DNA of 45,164 nt from CAXXOK01 sp964497495 (GCA_964497495.1 CAZCCZ010000026.1:1-45164); one strand, 5' to 3'. Shown: positions 7,993 to 16,988, counted from the stretch's first letter. A program made the numbers and translations. The notes: generated from the sequence alone by a model not told the origin.

Positions 7993-10275
7993 GTGAACGT
8001 AGATCAGCTCATCGGCAGGCTCAAAGCAGACCCCGCCTTCATGGAGAACGTCACCGCGTGGCGCACCCTGCCCGCTTCGGAGGGCCGGTACGCCGATTTT
8101 CCAGCGACCCTCGACCCAAAAATACAGGAAGTTCTGAAGGGGCGCGGCATCCGAAGGCTGTACACCCATCAGGCGGAAAGCTTTCAGGCGGCGGCCGCTG
8201 GGAAGGATTTTGTGGTGGTCACGCCCACGGCAAGCGGAAAGACGATGTGTTACAATCTGCCCGTGCTTTCGGCGATCCTCCGGAACCCAGACGCGCGCGC
8301 GCTGTACCTGTTTCCCACCAAGGCGCTTTCCGCCGACCAGGCCAGCGAACTGTACGAGCTGATCGAGGCGCTGGGCGTGGATGTGAAGGCCTACACCTAC
8401 GACGGGGACACGCAGGGCGCGGCCCGCAAGGCCATCCGGCAGGCCGGGCACATCGTGGTGACGAACCCGGACATGCTGCATTCCAACATCCTGCCCAACC
8501 ACACCAAGTGGGTCAAGCTTTTCGAGAACCTTCGCTATATCGTGATCGACGAAATCCACACCTACCGGGGCGTGTTCGGCAGCAACCTGGCCAACGTGCT
8601 CCGGCGTCTGCTGCGCCTGTGCGCTTTTTACGGCAGCAGGCCGCAGTTCATCCTGTGCAGCGCCACCATCGCCAACCCGGACGAGCTGGCCCGCACGCTC
8701 ACCGGACGCGAAATCCTCAAAATCGACAACAACGGCGCGCCCGTGGGCGAGCGCCATTTCGTGTTCTACAACCCGCCGGTGATCAACCGGCAGCTGGGCA
8801 TCCGCAAGGGCGTGGTAAACGAAACGCGGGACATCGCGGGCCTGCTGCTGGCCAACAGCATCCCTACCATCGTGTTCGCGCGCAGCCGCATCCAGGTGGA
8901 AGTGCTCACCCGCTACATGAAGGAGCAGGCGCGAGACCCCTACGGCTTCTCCGGCCGCGTGCGCGGCTACCGGGGCGGCTACCTGCCCAGCGAGCGCCGC
9001 GCCATCGAGAAGGGCCTGCGCGCGGGCGAAATCGACATGGTAATCTCCACAAATGCGCTGGAACTGGGCATCGACATCGGCTCCCTGACGGCGTGCGTGC
9101 TGTGCGGCTATCCGGGCACCATCGCCAGCACCTGGCAGCAGGCGGGGCGCGCGGGCCGCAGGCGGGAAACGGCGCTGACGGTGTTCGTGGCCTCTTCCGC
9201 CGCCATAGACCAGTATATCGTCAACCATCCGGAGTATTTCCTTTCCCAGTCGCCGGAGCACGCGCTGCTGCAGCCGGACAACCTGTACATCCTGCTTTCG
9301 CACGTCAAGTGTGCGGCTTACGAGCTTCCGTTCACCGACGGGGAAACCTTCGGCAACGTGAAGGATACGGCGCAGTTTCTGGACTTTCTTTCGGAAGGCG
9401 GCATCCTTCGGCATGTGGGCGACCGGTACCACTGGTCGGCGGAGGATTTTCCCGCAAGCGAGATCAGCCTGCGCTCCGCCTCGTCGGAAAACTTCGTGAT
9501 CGTGGATATCACCAACCCCGCCCATCACCGCGTGATCGGGGAAATGGACCGTTACACTGTGCCGATGCTGCTGCACGAAAACGCTATTTACATGCACGAG
9601 GCGCGGCAGTACCAGGTGGAAAAACTGGATTTCGATACCTGCAAGGCTTTCCTGCGAGCGGTGGACGTGGATTACTACACCGACGCCGATTTGAACGTGA
9701 GCCTGTCCGTGCTGGACGAGCTGAAGCAGAAAACGCTGGACAACGGCGTGGGCGTAACGCTGGGCGAGCTGAAGATCACCACCATCGTCAAGATTTTCAA
9801 GAAAATGAAGCTGGATACGCACGAAAACCTGGGCTTCGGCCCCGTGCGCGTGCCGGAGACGGACATGCACACCGTGGGCCTGTGGTGGACGGTGCCCAAA
9901 GCCGTGTCCGCCGGATATTCCAACGATGATCTGCAGGGCGCGCTGATGGGCATCACCAATCTGGTGAGCATCGTAGCGCCCATCTACCTCATGTGCGCGC
10001 CGCGGGACATCAAGGTGATCTATCAGGTCAAGGCCCCGGAAACCGACCTGCCCACGATCTTCCTGTACGACCGGTATCCGGGCGGCGTCGGGTTAAGCGA
10101 AAAAGCGTACGAAATGCAGGAACTGCTGCTGGAGCACGCGTTGGCCGTAGTGAAGGACTGCCCCTGCGAAAACGGATGCCCCAGCTGCGTGGGCCCTGAA
10201 AGCGAGGTAGGCGCGCACGGCAAGGCATACTCCGCGCGCATCCTCAAGGAGCTGATCGCGTCGTGCCGAGCCTGA
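7993..10275 (+). CDS. mrfA: DEAD/DEAH-box helicase MrfA (YprA family)
   Basis: This is a 760-residue superfamily 2 helicase. In B. subtilis the MrfA-MrfB pair repairs mitomycin C lesions without UvrABC. Visible motifs are motif I TPTASGKT (about residue 77), motif II DEIH (about 184), motif III SATIANP (about 222) and motif VI QQAGRAGRR (about 382). The C-terminal DUF1998 region carries a four-cysteine cluster in DCPCENGCPSC (about 720-732), matching the metal-binding cysteines of MrfA. Translation starts at GTG 7993, preceded by GGAGGGAA. The coding region overlaps the next gene, which encodes the expected exonuclease partner. The reading frame opposite (631 codons, minus strand) is a shadow. 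Confidence 0.93.
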   Translation: MNVDQLIGRLKADPAFMENVTAWRTLPASEGRYADFPATLDPKIQEVLKGRGIRRLYTHQAESFQAAAAGKDFVVVTPTASGKTMCYNLPVLSAILRNPDARALYLFPTKALSADQASELYELIEALGVDVKAYTYDGDTQGAARKAIRQAGHIVVTNPDMLHSNILPNHTKWVKLFENLRYIVIDEIHTYRGVFGSNLANVLRRLLRLCAFYGSRPQFILCSATIANPDELARTLTGREILKIDNNGAPVGERHFVFYNPPVINRQLGIRKGVVNETRDIAGLLLANSIPTIVFARSRIQVEVLTRYMKEQARDPYGFSGRVRGYRGGYLPSERRAIEKGLRAGEIDMVISTNALELGIDIGSLTACVLCGYPGTIASTWQQAGRAGRRRETALTVFVASSAAIDQYIVNHPEYFLSQSPEHALLQPDNLYILLSHVKCAAYELPFTDGETFGNVKDTAQFLDFLSEGGILRHVGDRYHWSAEDFPASEISLRSASSENFVIVDITNPAHHRVIGEMDRYTVPMLLHENAIYMHEARQYQVEKLDFDTCKAFLRAVDVDYYTDADLNVSLSVLDELKQKTLDNGVGVTLGELKITTIVKIFKKMKLDTHENLGFGPVRVPETDMHTVGLWWTVPKAVSAGYSNDDLQGALMGITNLVSIVAPIYLMCAPRDIKVIYQVKAPETDLPTIFLYDRYPGGVGLSEKAYEMQELLLEHALAVVKDCPCENGCPSCVGPESEVGAHGKAYSARILKELIASCRA

Positions 10276-11441
10276 TGGACAAGCTGCGCATGATCGACTC
10301 TGCGGCCAGGCGGGGCGCGCCCGCGCCGCCGCCCGCGCAAACGCACGCCGACTGTTACCGATGCAGCGAACGCTTTCCCCTGTCCTCTTTCAGCGAGTTC
10401 AGGCATATGACCGCTCCGATTCTCAAAGAGATATTCGGGCTGGACTTCCCGCGTTCCGTGAAGCCCGAAGACCTGCTGTTTCTGGATACCGAAACCACCG
10501 GCCTTTCCGGCGGCGCGGGCACGGTGGCCTTCGAAGTCGGCCTGGGGTACGTAAGCGGCGGACAGTTCGTGGTGGAGCAGTACCTGATGCGGGACTATCC
10601 GGAGGAGCCGCTGCTGCTGGAACAGGTTGCCCGCCTGCTCGCAGCTTTCCCGGCGCTGGTCACCTTCAACGGCCGTACGTTCGACGCACCGCTGCTGGAA
10701 AGCCGGTTCGTTATGCACCGCGTGCCCGGCGCGCGGCTGCCCGCCCTGCACGCGGACGTGCTACACGCCGCCCGGCGCGTATGGAAGCTGCGGCTGGGAC
10801 GCTGCACCCTGCAAAAGCTGGAGGAAGCTGTGCTGGGCGTTTCCCGGGACGACGACCTTCCCGGCGACCAGGTGCCGCAGACGTATTTCAAGTACTTGAA
10901 AAACGGGGATTTCGGCCCGATGGAGCGCATCCTCGCCCACAACCGGCAGGACGTGGTGAGCCTCGCGCAGCTTTTCTTCTTCCTGTGCCGGCTGTACGAC
11001 AGGCCGGAAACGGCTTTGGAACCGGACGACCTGCTTTCGCTGGCGAAAGCCGCCAAACGTCGCGGCGCCGTAAGCAAGGCTAAGAAGTGCTACCGGCTGG
11101 CCGCCGGAAACGGCAGACGTACCGAAGCCTTCTCCGCGCTGGCTGCGCAGGAAAAGCGGGAAGGCCGCGCGGAAAGTGCGGCGAAGCTGTACGCCGCCAT
11201 GCTGGCCCGCGGGGAGGAACCCGCCGCCGCCTGCGAGGGGCTGGCTAAACTGTACGAGCATCAGTTACGCGACCCCGAGAAGGCGCTGGCTTACGTGCGG
11301 CAGGCGCTGCTGCTGCTTTCGGAGCCTCGCCTCGAGAACGGGGAGGCTGTACAAATGATGCGAAATCGTCTACAATACCGTTATGCGCGCTTGCGAGGGA
11401 AAATCGCGCGCCAATCCGCACCGCAGGAGGACAGGACATGA
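10263..11441 (+). CDS. mrfB: MrfB-like DEDD exonuclease (YprB family) with TPR-like C terminus
   Basis: This 392-residue protein has an RNase H-like 3'-5' exonuclease domain (about residues 65-245) with the acidic residues expected of the DEDD superfamily: LDTETTGL, the second aspartate in FNGRTFDAPLL and the last in HNRQDVVSL. The C-terminal 130 residues are alanine-rich helices resembling tetratricopeptide repeats, as in YprB. The start is ambiguous. GTG 10263 has AAGGAG 11 bases upstream and overlaps mrfA by 13 bases; ATG 10275 would give a 1-base TGATG overlap but lacks a well-spaced ribosome site. I chose GTG. Pairing with mrfA indicates a mitomycin-type crosslink repair module. Confidence 0.88.
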   Translation: MPSLMDKLRMIDSAARRGAPAPPPAQTHADCYRCSERFPLSSFSEFRHMTAPILKEIFGLDFPRSVKPEDLLFLDTETTGLSGGAGTVAFEVGLGYVSGGQFVVEQYLMRDYPEEPLLLEQVARLLAAFPALVTFNGRTFDAPLLESRFVMHRVPGARLPALHADVLHAARRVWKLRLGRCTLQKLEEAVLGVSRDDDLPGDQVPQTYFKYLKNGDFGPMERILAHNRQDVVSLAQLFFFLCRLYDRPETALEPDDLLSLAKAAKRRGAVSKAKKCYRLAAGNGRRTEAFSALAAQEKREGRAESAAKLYAAMLARGEEPAAACEGLAKLYEHQLRDPEKALAYVRQALLLLSEPRLENGEAVQMMRNRLQYRYARLRGKIARQSAPQEDRT

Positions 11442-12127
11442 GTGTAGTCGCAACCGTAAAGGCCCGTTTGGCGGCCAACGCCCTTGCCAAGGGCAAAACC
11501 ACGGAAGCCAAGAAGCTGTACGAGGAGGCCGTGGCCGCGGGCATGAACGAACCGCGCTACCTGCTGAGCTATTCCGTATTGCTGATCCGCGACGGCGAGT
11601 ACCAGAAGGCCCGCGAGCTGCTGGTGAAGCACCAGAGCAGCCCCTATATGACCGGCGAAAGCCGCAAACAGCTTTACGTCAACTACGCCGCCTGCGTGTA
11701 CAAACTGGGCGACCTTCAAAAGGGCATTTCCGTTCTGGAAAGCCAGCACGCCAAAGAACCCAGCGGTATTATTTACCAGACGCTGGGCTACCTCTATGTG
11801 GAGGCGGGCGACAGGGACAAGGCGCTGGCTTTCAACCAGGAAGCGCTGGAATACGACGAGGAAGACCCCATTTCGCTGGACAACATGGCCCAGACCTATT
11901 ACCGGGTCGTCGGGGACAAGAAGAAAGCGAGGGAATATTTCGAGAAGGCGCTTTCGTTCAAGCCCGGACAGATCGACACGCTGTATTTCCTGGCCCAATA
12001 CGATATCGAGGAAGGCAAGAAGGAAGCCGCCAAAGAGAAGCTGGAAACCGCACTCAAGGGCCGCTTCTCCCCGCTCAACTTCGCCACCAAGGACAAGGTG
12101 AACGCGCTGCTCGCAACCCTCGGCTGA
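11438..12127 (+). CDS. Tetratricopeptide-repeat protein
   Basis: This 229-residue soluble protein is made almost wholly of helical TPR units, for example GDRDKALAFNQEALEYDEED followed by DKKKAREYFEKALSFKPGQ. The first unit starts at about residue 15 and at least five can be traced. No signal peptide or membrane segment is visible. It overlaps the mrfB stop by 4 bases and has AGGAGG before its ATG, so it is co-translated with mrfB. TPR proteins act as protein-interaction scaffolds, and the partner is unknown here. A role with MrfAB is inferred from coupling only. Confidence 0.85.
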   Translation: MSVVATVKARLAANALAKGKTTEAKKLYEEAVAAGMNEPRYLLSYSVLLIRDGEYQKARELLVKHQSSPYMTGESRKQLYVNYAACVYKLGDLQKGISVLESQHAKEPSGIIYQTLGYLYVEAGDRDKALAFNQEALEYDEEDPISLDNMAQTYYRVVGDKKKAREYFEKALSFKPGQIDTLYFLAQYDIEEGKKEAAKEKLETALKGRFSPLNFATKDKVNALLATLG

Positions 12128-12251
12128 ACCCCGCTCCGGCGTTATCGACGCCTTCTTTGCGCCTGTGGGCAATTTACGCGCCGCGGTCAACCGCGGACAG
12201 AGCCCGTTTCTCCGGCGGCAACGGCGAAGCCGGTCCGCTTTACCGTTTTTT

Positions 12252-12279
12252 CGCTCCCCTGCGGGAGCGTTATTTTTTT
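12252..12279 (+). terminator. Rho-independent terminator
   Basis: A 7-bp stem CGCTCCC/GGGAGCG encloses a CTGC loop and is followed by TTATTTTTTT. It ends the long plus-strand run (mrfAB-TPR) just before the promoter of the polyamine operon. Confidence 0.9.
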
Positions 12280-12288
12280 GTAAAGCTC

Positions 12289-12318
12289 TTGACATCCCAA
12301 CAGGTTTTATGGTTTAAT
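12289..12318 (+). promoter_or_regulatory. Promoter of the regulator-potABCD operon
   Basis: A perfect -35 box TTGACA (12289-12294) and a -10 box TTTAAT (12313-12318) are 18 bp apart. The region is AT-rich compared with its surroundings. Transcription would begin near 12325, just upstream of the palindrome at 12333. Confidence 0.8.
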
Positions 12319-12332
12319 AATGCCTGTTTCGG

Positions 12333-12351
12333 AGTTTAGCAAAACTAAACT
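12333..12351. promoter_or_regulatory. 19-bp palindromic operator candidate
   Basis: AGTTTAG, a 5-base spacer CAAAA and CTAAACT form a perfect inverted repeat immediately downstream of the predicted transcription start and upstream of the XRE-cupin gene. The position and symmetry fit binding of a dimeric XRE regulator that represses its own operon. As RNA it could also form a weak hairpin. Confidence 0.65.
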
Positions 12352-12390
12352 TGCAGCCGGTTGGCGACGATTCGGAGAGGGGTGCCGCGC

Positions 12391-12933
12391 GTGCAGATCG
12401 GGGAAAATCTCAGACAGCTTCGCATCCGTCGGAACCTCACGCAGGGGGAGCTTGCCGATCGCTGCGAATTAAGCAAGGGCTTCATTTCGCAGGTGGAAAG
12501 GGACCTGGCTTCCCCTTCCATCGCCACGCTCGTGGACATGTTGGAATGCCTGGGCAGCGACCTGAAAACCTTCTTCTCGGACGATGATAAGGAAAAGCTG
12601 GTTTTCTCACCCGCCGACCTGTTTGAGAAGACGGACGACGAGGAAAAGCACGGCAAGATCACATGGCTGGTGCCCACGGCGCAGAAAAACCAGATGGAGC
12701 CGATTCTGCTGGAACTTGAACCCGGCGGGGAAACCGCGGAAATGCCTCCGCACGAAGGCGAGGAATTCGGCTACGTCCTTTCCGGCCGCATCGTTTTAAA
12801 GCTCGGCAGCCGGGTGCTGCCCGTGAAGACCGGCGGAAGCTTCTGCATCCATCCCGCCACGGAACACACCATATCAAACCCCGGCAAGACCCGCGCCAGG
12901 GTGCTGTGGGTCAGCACCCCGCCCAGTTTCTGA
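12391..12933 (+). CDS. XRE-family regulator with cupin sensor domain
   Basis: This is a 180-residue transcription factor. The N-terminal helix-turn-helix (about residues 3-60, with LTQGELADRCELSKGFISQVE) is of the Cro/CI type. The C-terminal part (about 100-178) is a small cupin barrel with the segments PGGETAEMPPHEGEEFGYVL and HPATEHTISN. This architecture is shared with PuuR-like polyamine regulators, in which the cupin binds the effector. GTG 12391 is chosen because GAGAGGGG lies 8 bases upstream; the alternative GTG at 12382 is too close to it. It is the first gene before potABCD (23 bp gap), so it probably controls polyamine uptake and itself. The ligand is inferred. Confidence 0.9.
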   Translation: MQIGENLRQLRIRRNLTQGELADRCELSKGFISQVERDLASPSIATLVDMLECLGSDLKTFFSDDDKEKLVFSPADLFEKTDDEEKHGKITWLVPTAQKNQMEPILLELEPGGETAEMPPHEGEEFGYVLSGRIVLKLGSRVLPVKTGGSFCIHPATEHTISNPGKTRARVLWVSTPPSF

Positions 12934-12955
12934 CGAAAGAACGAGGAGTACGCGA

Positions 12956-14053
12956 ATGGTTGAGAACGTGCACCTGATCGATCTTCAGCACATCTGTAAA
13001 GAATTCGACGGCGTAGCCGTTTTGCAGGATATCAACCTCTATATCCGCAAGCGGGAGTTCGTTACCCTGCTGGGTCCCAGCGGATGCGGGAAGACCACCA
13101 CCCTGCGCATTATCGGCGGTTTCGAATACCCCACGGCCGGCACGCTACTTTTCGAGGGCAAGGATATCGCCGCGCTGCCCCCTTATAAACGGAAAGTGAA
13201 CACCATTTTCCAGAAATACGCTCTGTTCCCCCACCTGAACGTTTACGACAACATCGCTTTCGGGCTGAAAATCAGGAAAGTTTCCGGCGAGGAGATCAAG
13301 CGTAAGGTCGGCAAAATGCTGGACCTGGTTAACATGTCCGGGTATGCCAAACGCGGGGTGGATCAGCTTTCGGGCGGGCAGCAGCAGCGCGTTGCCATCG
13401 CGCGCGCGCTGGTCAACGAGCCGGAAGTGCTTCTGCTGGACGAACCTCTGGGCGCGCTGGATTTAAAACTGCGCAAGGACATGCAGCTGGAACTGAAGCG
13501 TATGCAACAGGCGCTGGGCATCACCTTCCTGTACGTGACGCACGATCAGGAAGAGGCGCTGACCATGAGCGACACCGTGGTGGTGATGCGCGACGGGCGC
13601 ATCCTGCAGATCGGCGATCCGAAAAGCGTGTACGACGAACCGGCCAACGCCTTTGTGGCGGATTTTATCGGCGAAAGCAATATCATGCGCGGCACCATGG
13701 TACACGACGAACTGGTGCACTTCTCCGGCTTCGATTTTCCCTGCGTGGACGAAGGCTTCGGCAGCGACCAGCCGGTGGACGTGGTGGTACGCCCCGAGGA
13801 CATCATGATCGTGGGCGAAGACATCGGCCAGATTACGGGAACGGTGCAGAGCGTGCTTTTTAAAGGCGTGCATTACGAGATGATGATCGACGCGGGCGAG
13901 ACGGTTTTTAAAGTGCATTCCACCATCATGCAGCCGCGCGGTTCCCGCGTGGGGCTTTCTATCGTGCCTTTCAACATCCACATTATGAAGCCCACTCCGC
14001 CGGAGGAAACCCCGGTTTGGGACGGGCCGGAGGGAGGCGCGGAGGAGGAATGA
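12956..14053 (+). CDS. potA: Spermidine/putrescine ABC transporter ATP-binding protein PotA
   Basis: This is the 365-residue ATPase of the polyamine importer. Walker A GPSGCGKT is at residues 40-47, the Q-loop is in NTIFQKYALFPHLNV, the signature is LSGGQQQRVAIARAL and Walker B is VLLLDEPLGALD. A C-terminal TOBE-type regulatory domain (about 245-345) follows, as is typical of PotA/MalK-type ATPases. ATG 12956 is preceded by ACGAGGAG. Its stop overlaps the potB start by 4 bases (ATGA). Confidence 0.95.
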   Translation: MVENVHLIDLQHICKEFDGVAVLQDINLYIRKREFVTLLGPSGCGKTTTLRIIGGFEYPTAGTLLFEGKDIAALPPYKRKVNTIFQKYALFPHLNVYDNIAFGLKIRKVSGEEIKRKVGKMLDLVNMSGYAKRGVDQLSGGQQQRVAIARALVNEPEVLLLDEPLGALDLKLRKDMQLELKRMQQALGITFLYVTHDQEEALTMSDTVVVMRDGRILQIGDPKSVYDEPANAFVADFIGESNIMRGTMVHDELVHFSGFDFPCVDEGFGSDQPVDVVVRPEDIMIVGEDIGQITGTVQSVLFKGVHYEMMIDAGETVFKVHSTIMQPRGSRVGLSIVPFNIHIMKPTPPEETPVWDGPEGGAEEE

Positions 14054-15039
14054 GCCAGACCCTCAACGTGCCTCCGTGGCTTTTTTGGGCGTTCGCGGCG
14101 GTCCTCGCGGGTTTTCTCCTGTTCGGATTTATTTCCGTACGGCGCACCGGCGGTATTAAACGCTCCTTTTTTGCCTCCCCCTACACGCTGTGGATGGTGG
14201 TGTTCACCGTCGTCCCCTGCGTGCTGATCCTCTACTATTCCTTCACCGATTCTGCCGGCGCCTTTACGCTGGATAACTTTAAGAACTTCTGGGACAGCAA
14301 CTATACCGTCAACAAGCTTTATGAGCAGATGGGCCCGCAGTACGCCGTGTTGGTGCAGCGCGGTACGGTGAACGTGGGCACGCTGGTCTATTCGCTGTGG
14401 ATGGCGCTGCTGTGCACGGTCATTTGTCTGATGATGGGCTACCCGGCCGCCTATTTCATGGCCGACCGGGAAATGAAAATCGGCTCCACGTTGGTGGTGC
14501 TGTTCATCATCCCCATGTGGATGAACTTCCTGCTGCGCACCGTTGCGTGGATGACGCTTCTGGAAGACCAGGGGCTCATCAACTCGCTGCTTAAAGCCCT
14601 GGGTTTTCAGGGCGTGCAGCTGATGTACAACGACGGCGCCGTGCTGCTGGGCATGGTGTACAATTTCCTGCCGTTCATGGTGTTCCCCATCTACACGTCG
14701 CTGACCAAGATGGACGGCAAGTTGCTGGAAGCCGCGCAGGATCTGGGCGCCAACCGGTTCAACACCTTTTGGCGCGTCACGGCGCCCTTAAGCGTCCCCG
14801 GCGTGATTTCCGGCGTGACGATGGTGTTCATGCCGTCGGTCACCACGTTCTTCATTCCCCGCATTCTGGGCGGCGGCAACACAATGATGTTCGGCGACCT
14901 GATTGAGAACCGCTTTCTCACGGAAGGCAACTGGAACCTGGGAAGCGCGCTGAGCCTGATCATGATGGTGTTGATCCTCATCAGCCTTAGCATCCTGCGC
15001 AAGGCCGATCCCGAAGGCGAAGGGGGCGGCATCGTATGA
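14050..15039 (+). CDS. potB: Spermidine/putrescine ABC transporter permease PotB
   Basis: This 329-residue inner permease subunit has about seven hydrophobic segments. The first (residues 8-28) is an extra N-terminal helix before the usual six-helix BPD_transp_1 core. The cytoplasmic EAA loop that contacts PotA is LLEAAQDLGANRFNTFWRV. The start at ATG 14050 within GGAGGAATGA gives the 4-base overlap with potA. An upstream in-frame codon at 14017 lies inside potA and is not needed. The conserved polyamine-permease segment YNFLPFMVFPIY is present. Confidence 0.94.
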   Translation: MSQTLNVPPWLFWAFAAVLAGFLLFGFISVRRTGGIKRSFFASPYTLWMVVFTVVPCVLILYYSFTDSAGAFTLDNFKNFWDSNYTVNKLYEQMGPQYAVLVQRGTVNVGTLVYSLWMALLCTVICLMMGYPAAYFMADREMKIGSTLVVLFIIPMWMNFLLRTVAWMTLLEDQGLINSLLKALGFQGVQLMYNDGAVLLGMVYNFLPFMVFPIYTSLTKMDGKLLEAAQDLGANRFNTFWRVTAPLSVPGVISGVTMVFMPSVTTFFIPRILGGGNTMMFGDLIENRFLTEGNWNLGSALSLIMMVLILISLSILRKADPEGEGGGIV

Positions 15040-15821
15040 AGCATTTCGGAAAGAAGCTTTATCTGGCGCTGATGCTGTTCTTCCTGTACGTGCCCATCGT
15101 GGTGCTGATCTTCCAGAGTTTCAACTACGGCAAGAGCCGCGCCAAGTGGGAAGGTTTTTCCTTCCGTTGGTATACGGAGCTGTTCCACGATCAGGCCATC
15201 ATGAAAGCGCTGTACGTAACGCTTTCCGTCGCGGTCATCGCCGCGATCGTAGCTACGGTGCTGGGCACGCTGGCCGCCATCGGCATCCACGCCATGCGCA
15301 AGCGCCCGCAGGCTTTCATGATGACGATGACCAACCTGCCCATGACCATGCCGGACATCGTAACCGGCATTTCGCTGATGATCCTGTTCACGTTCAGCAA
15401 GATCGAGCGCGGATACGTAACCATGCTGCTGGCGCACATCACGTTCAACACGCCGTACGTTATCCTGTCGGTGCTGCCGAAGCTGAAACAGATGAACAAG
15501 CATACCTACGAGGCGGCGCTGGATCTGGGCGCGTCGCCCGCGTACGCGCTGGGGCACGTGATTCTTCCGCAGATCATGCCGGGCGTGGTAACTGGCTGCC
15601 TGCTGGCCTTCACCCTTTCGCTGGACGATTTCGTGATCAGTTATTTCACCACCAGCCCCCTCGTGCAGAACCTTTCCACGCTCATTTATTCCAAAGCGCG
15701 CATCGGCATCGAACCCACGCTGAACGCCCTGAGCGCGCTCATGTTCCTGGCGCTGCTTACGCTTCTGCTGATCGTCAACCGTCGCGCGGAAAAGACGGCG
15801 AAGAACTCGATCCCGGCATAA
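15036..15821 (+). CDS. potC: Spermidine/putrescine ABC transporter permease PotC
   Basis: This is a 261-residue permease with six predicted membrane helices and the EAA loop YEAALDLGASPAYALGHVILP. The stretch LDDFVISYFTTSP is characteristic of PotC. It overlaps potB by 4 bases (ATGA), continuing the tightly coupled operon. The short cytosolic C terminus ends RRAEKTAKNSIPA. The gap to potD is 50 bp. Confidence 0.95.
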   Translation: MKHFGKKLYLALMLFFLYVPIVVLIFQSFNYGKSRAKWEGFSFRWYTELFHDQAIMKALYVTLSVAVIAAIVATVLGTLAAIGIHAMRKRPQAFMMTMTNLPMTMPDIVTGISLMILFTFSKIERGYVTMLLAHITFNTPYVILSVLPKLKQMNKHTYEAALDLGASPAYALGHVILPQIMPGVVTGCLLAFTLSLDDFVISYFTTSPLVQNLSTLIYSKARIGIEPTLNALSALMFLALLTLLLIVNRRAEKTAKNSIPA

Positions 15822-15871
15822 ACGCGACTGCGTTTTGCATAGAAACTATGAATACCGGAGGGATATCGACC

Positions 15872-16909
15872 ATGCGTAAAAGCCTGACCTGTATGCTTTT
15901 GGTGCTCGCGGTGCTCGCGCTTCCGCTTGCGGGCCTCGCCGAGGAAGTCGTTAACGTCTTCAACTGGGAAGACTATATCAGCCAGGATGCGTTGGACCTA
16001 TTCACCAAGGAGACGGGCATCACGGTGAACTATATGAACTTTACCACCAACGAGGATATGATCGTAAAGGTGCGTAACTCCCCATCTTCCTTCGACGTGG
16101 TTTTCCCGTCCGATTATCTGATCGAGCGGATGATCGCCGAAAACCTGCTTGCTCCCATCGACTTCGCCAACGTTCCGAATTTCAAGTATATTGAATCCAG
16201 CCTCGTCAACCCCACCTACGACCCGACCAACGCCTACAGCGTGCCGTATATGTGGGGCACGGTCGGCATCCTGTACAACAAGACCATGGTGGACGAACCG
16301 GTGACCAGTTGGGGTATCCTGTTTGACCAGAAATATAAGAACAACGTGTTCATGATCGATTCCATCCGGGATTGCCTGGGCGTGACGCTGAAATACCTGG
16401 GGTATTCCATGAACACCCGCGACCCGCTGGAACTGAGCGCCGCCAAAGACCTGCTGATCAAGCAGAAAAAAGACGGTATCGTGAAAGCCTACCAGGTGGA
16501 CGAAACCAAAGATAAGATGGTGGCCGGCGAAGCCGCCCTCGCGCTGGTATGGAGCGGAGACGCGGAGTACGCCATCGACCTGAACCCCGACCTCGCCTAT
16601 GCGGTGCCGGACGAGGGCAGCAACGTCTGGGTGGACGGCATGGTAATCCTTAAGGACGCCAAGAACAAGGAAAACGCCGAGAAGTTCATTGATTTCATGA
16701 GCCGCCCGGATGTGGCGAAGATGAACTGCGAGGAGATCTGGTATTCCTCCCCCAACACCGGCGCCATAGAGCTGATGGGCCCGGATTATCAGAACAACCT
16801 GACCATGAACCCCACGCAGGACATCGTGGATCGCTGTGAGTTCTTCAGCGACATTCAGGATTTTATCTCCATCTACAACGCCATGTGGCTGGAGATCAAG
16901 AGCGCGTAA
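15872..16909 (+). CDS. potD: Spermidine/putrescine-binding protein PotD
   Basis: This 345-residue extracytoplasmic binding protein delivers polyamine to PotABC. The N terminus is a classic Sec signal (MRKSLTC then a hydrophobic core to LPLAGLAEE) with an apparent signal peptidase I site. There is no lipobox cysteine, which is odd for a monoderm binding protein. The mature part begins VVNVFNWEDYIS, the usual PotD opening, and includes PSDYLIERMI and the ligand-site region YMWGTVGILYN. ATG 15872 is preceded by GGAGGG about 8 bases upstream. The longer frame upstream is a shadow over potC. It ends the operon and is followed by a hairpin. Confidence 0.94.
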   Translation: MRKSLTCMLLVLAVLALPLAGLAEEVVNVFNWEDYISQDALDLFTKETGITVNYMNFTTNEDMIVKVRNSPSSFDVVFPSDYLIERMIAENLLAPIDFANVPNFKYIESSLVNPTYDPTNAYSVPYMWGTVGILYNKTMVDEPVTSWGILFDQKYKNNVFMIDSIRDCLGVTLKYLGYSMNTRDPLELSAAKDLLIKQKKDGIVKAYQVDETKDKMVAGEAALALVWSGDAEYAIDLNPDLAYAVPDEGSNVWVDGMVILKDAKNKENAEKFIDFMSRPDVAKMNCEEIWYSSPNTGAIELMGPDYQNNLTMNPTQDIVDRCEFFSDIQDFISIYNAMWLEIKSA

Positions 16910-16935
16910 CGGAACTACGAACCTCCCGCGTGAAA

Positions 16936-16964
16936 ACCGCCCGCCGTTCCAAACGGCGGGCGGT
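16936..16964 (+). terminator. Hairpin after potD
   Basis: A 13-bp perfect stem (ACCGCCCGCCGTT with AACGGCGGGCGGT) has a 3-base loop. The sequence after it (ATGCTGTTC) is not a U-tract, so it may act as an RNA-stabilising end structure. It lies between potD and the convergent metal-chaperone gene. Confidence 0.65.
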
Positions 16965-16988
16965 ATGCTGTTCAGGCTGCCAAAAGCG

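Noticed and set aside
7975..9870. 631-codon open frame on the minus strand opposite mrfA
   Set aside because: It lies antisense to a helicase with all motifs intact, has His/Val/Arg-rich low-complexity composition, no recognisable domain and no ribosome site. It is a GC-driven shadow.
8058..9929. 623-codon plus-strand open frame in an alternate phase of mrfA
   Set aside because: It is Arg/Gly/Pro/His-rich with no motifs, while the other phase encodes the full helicase.
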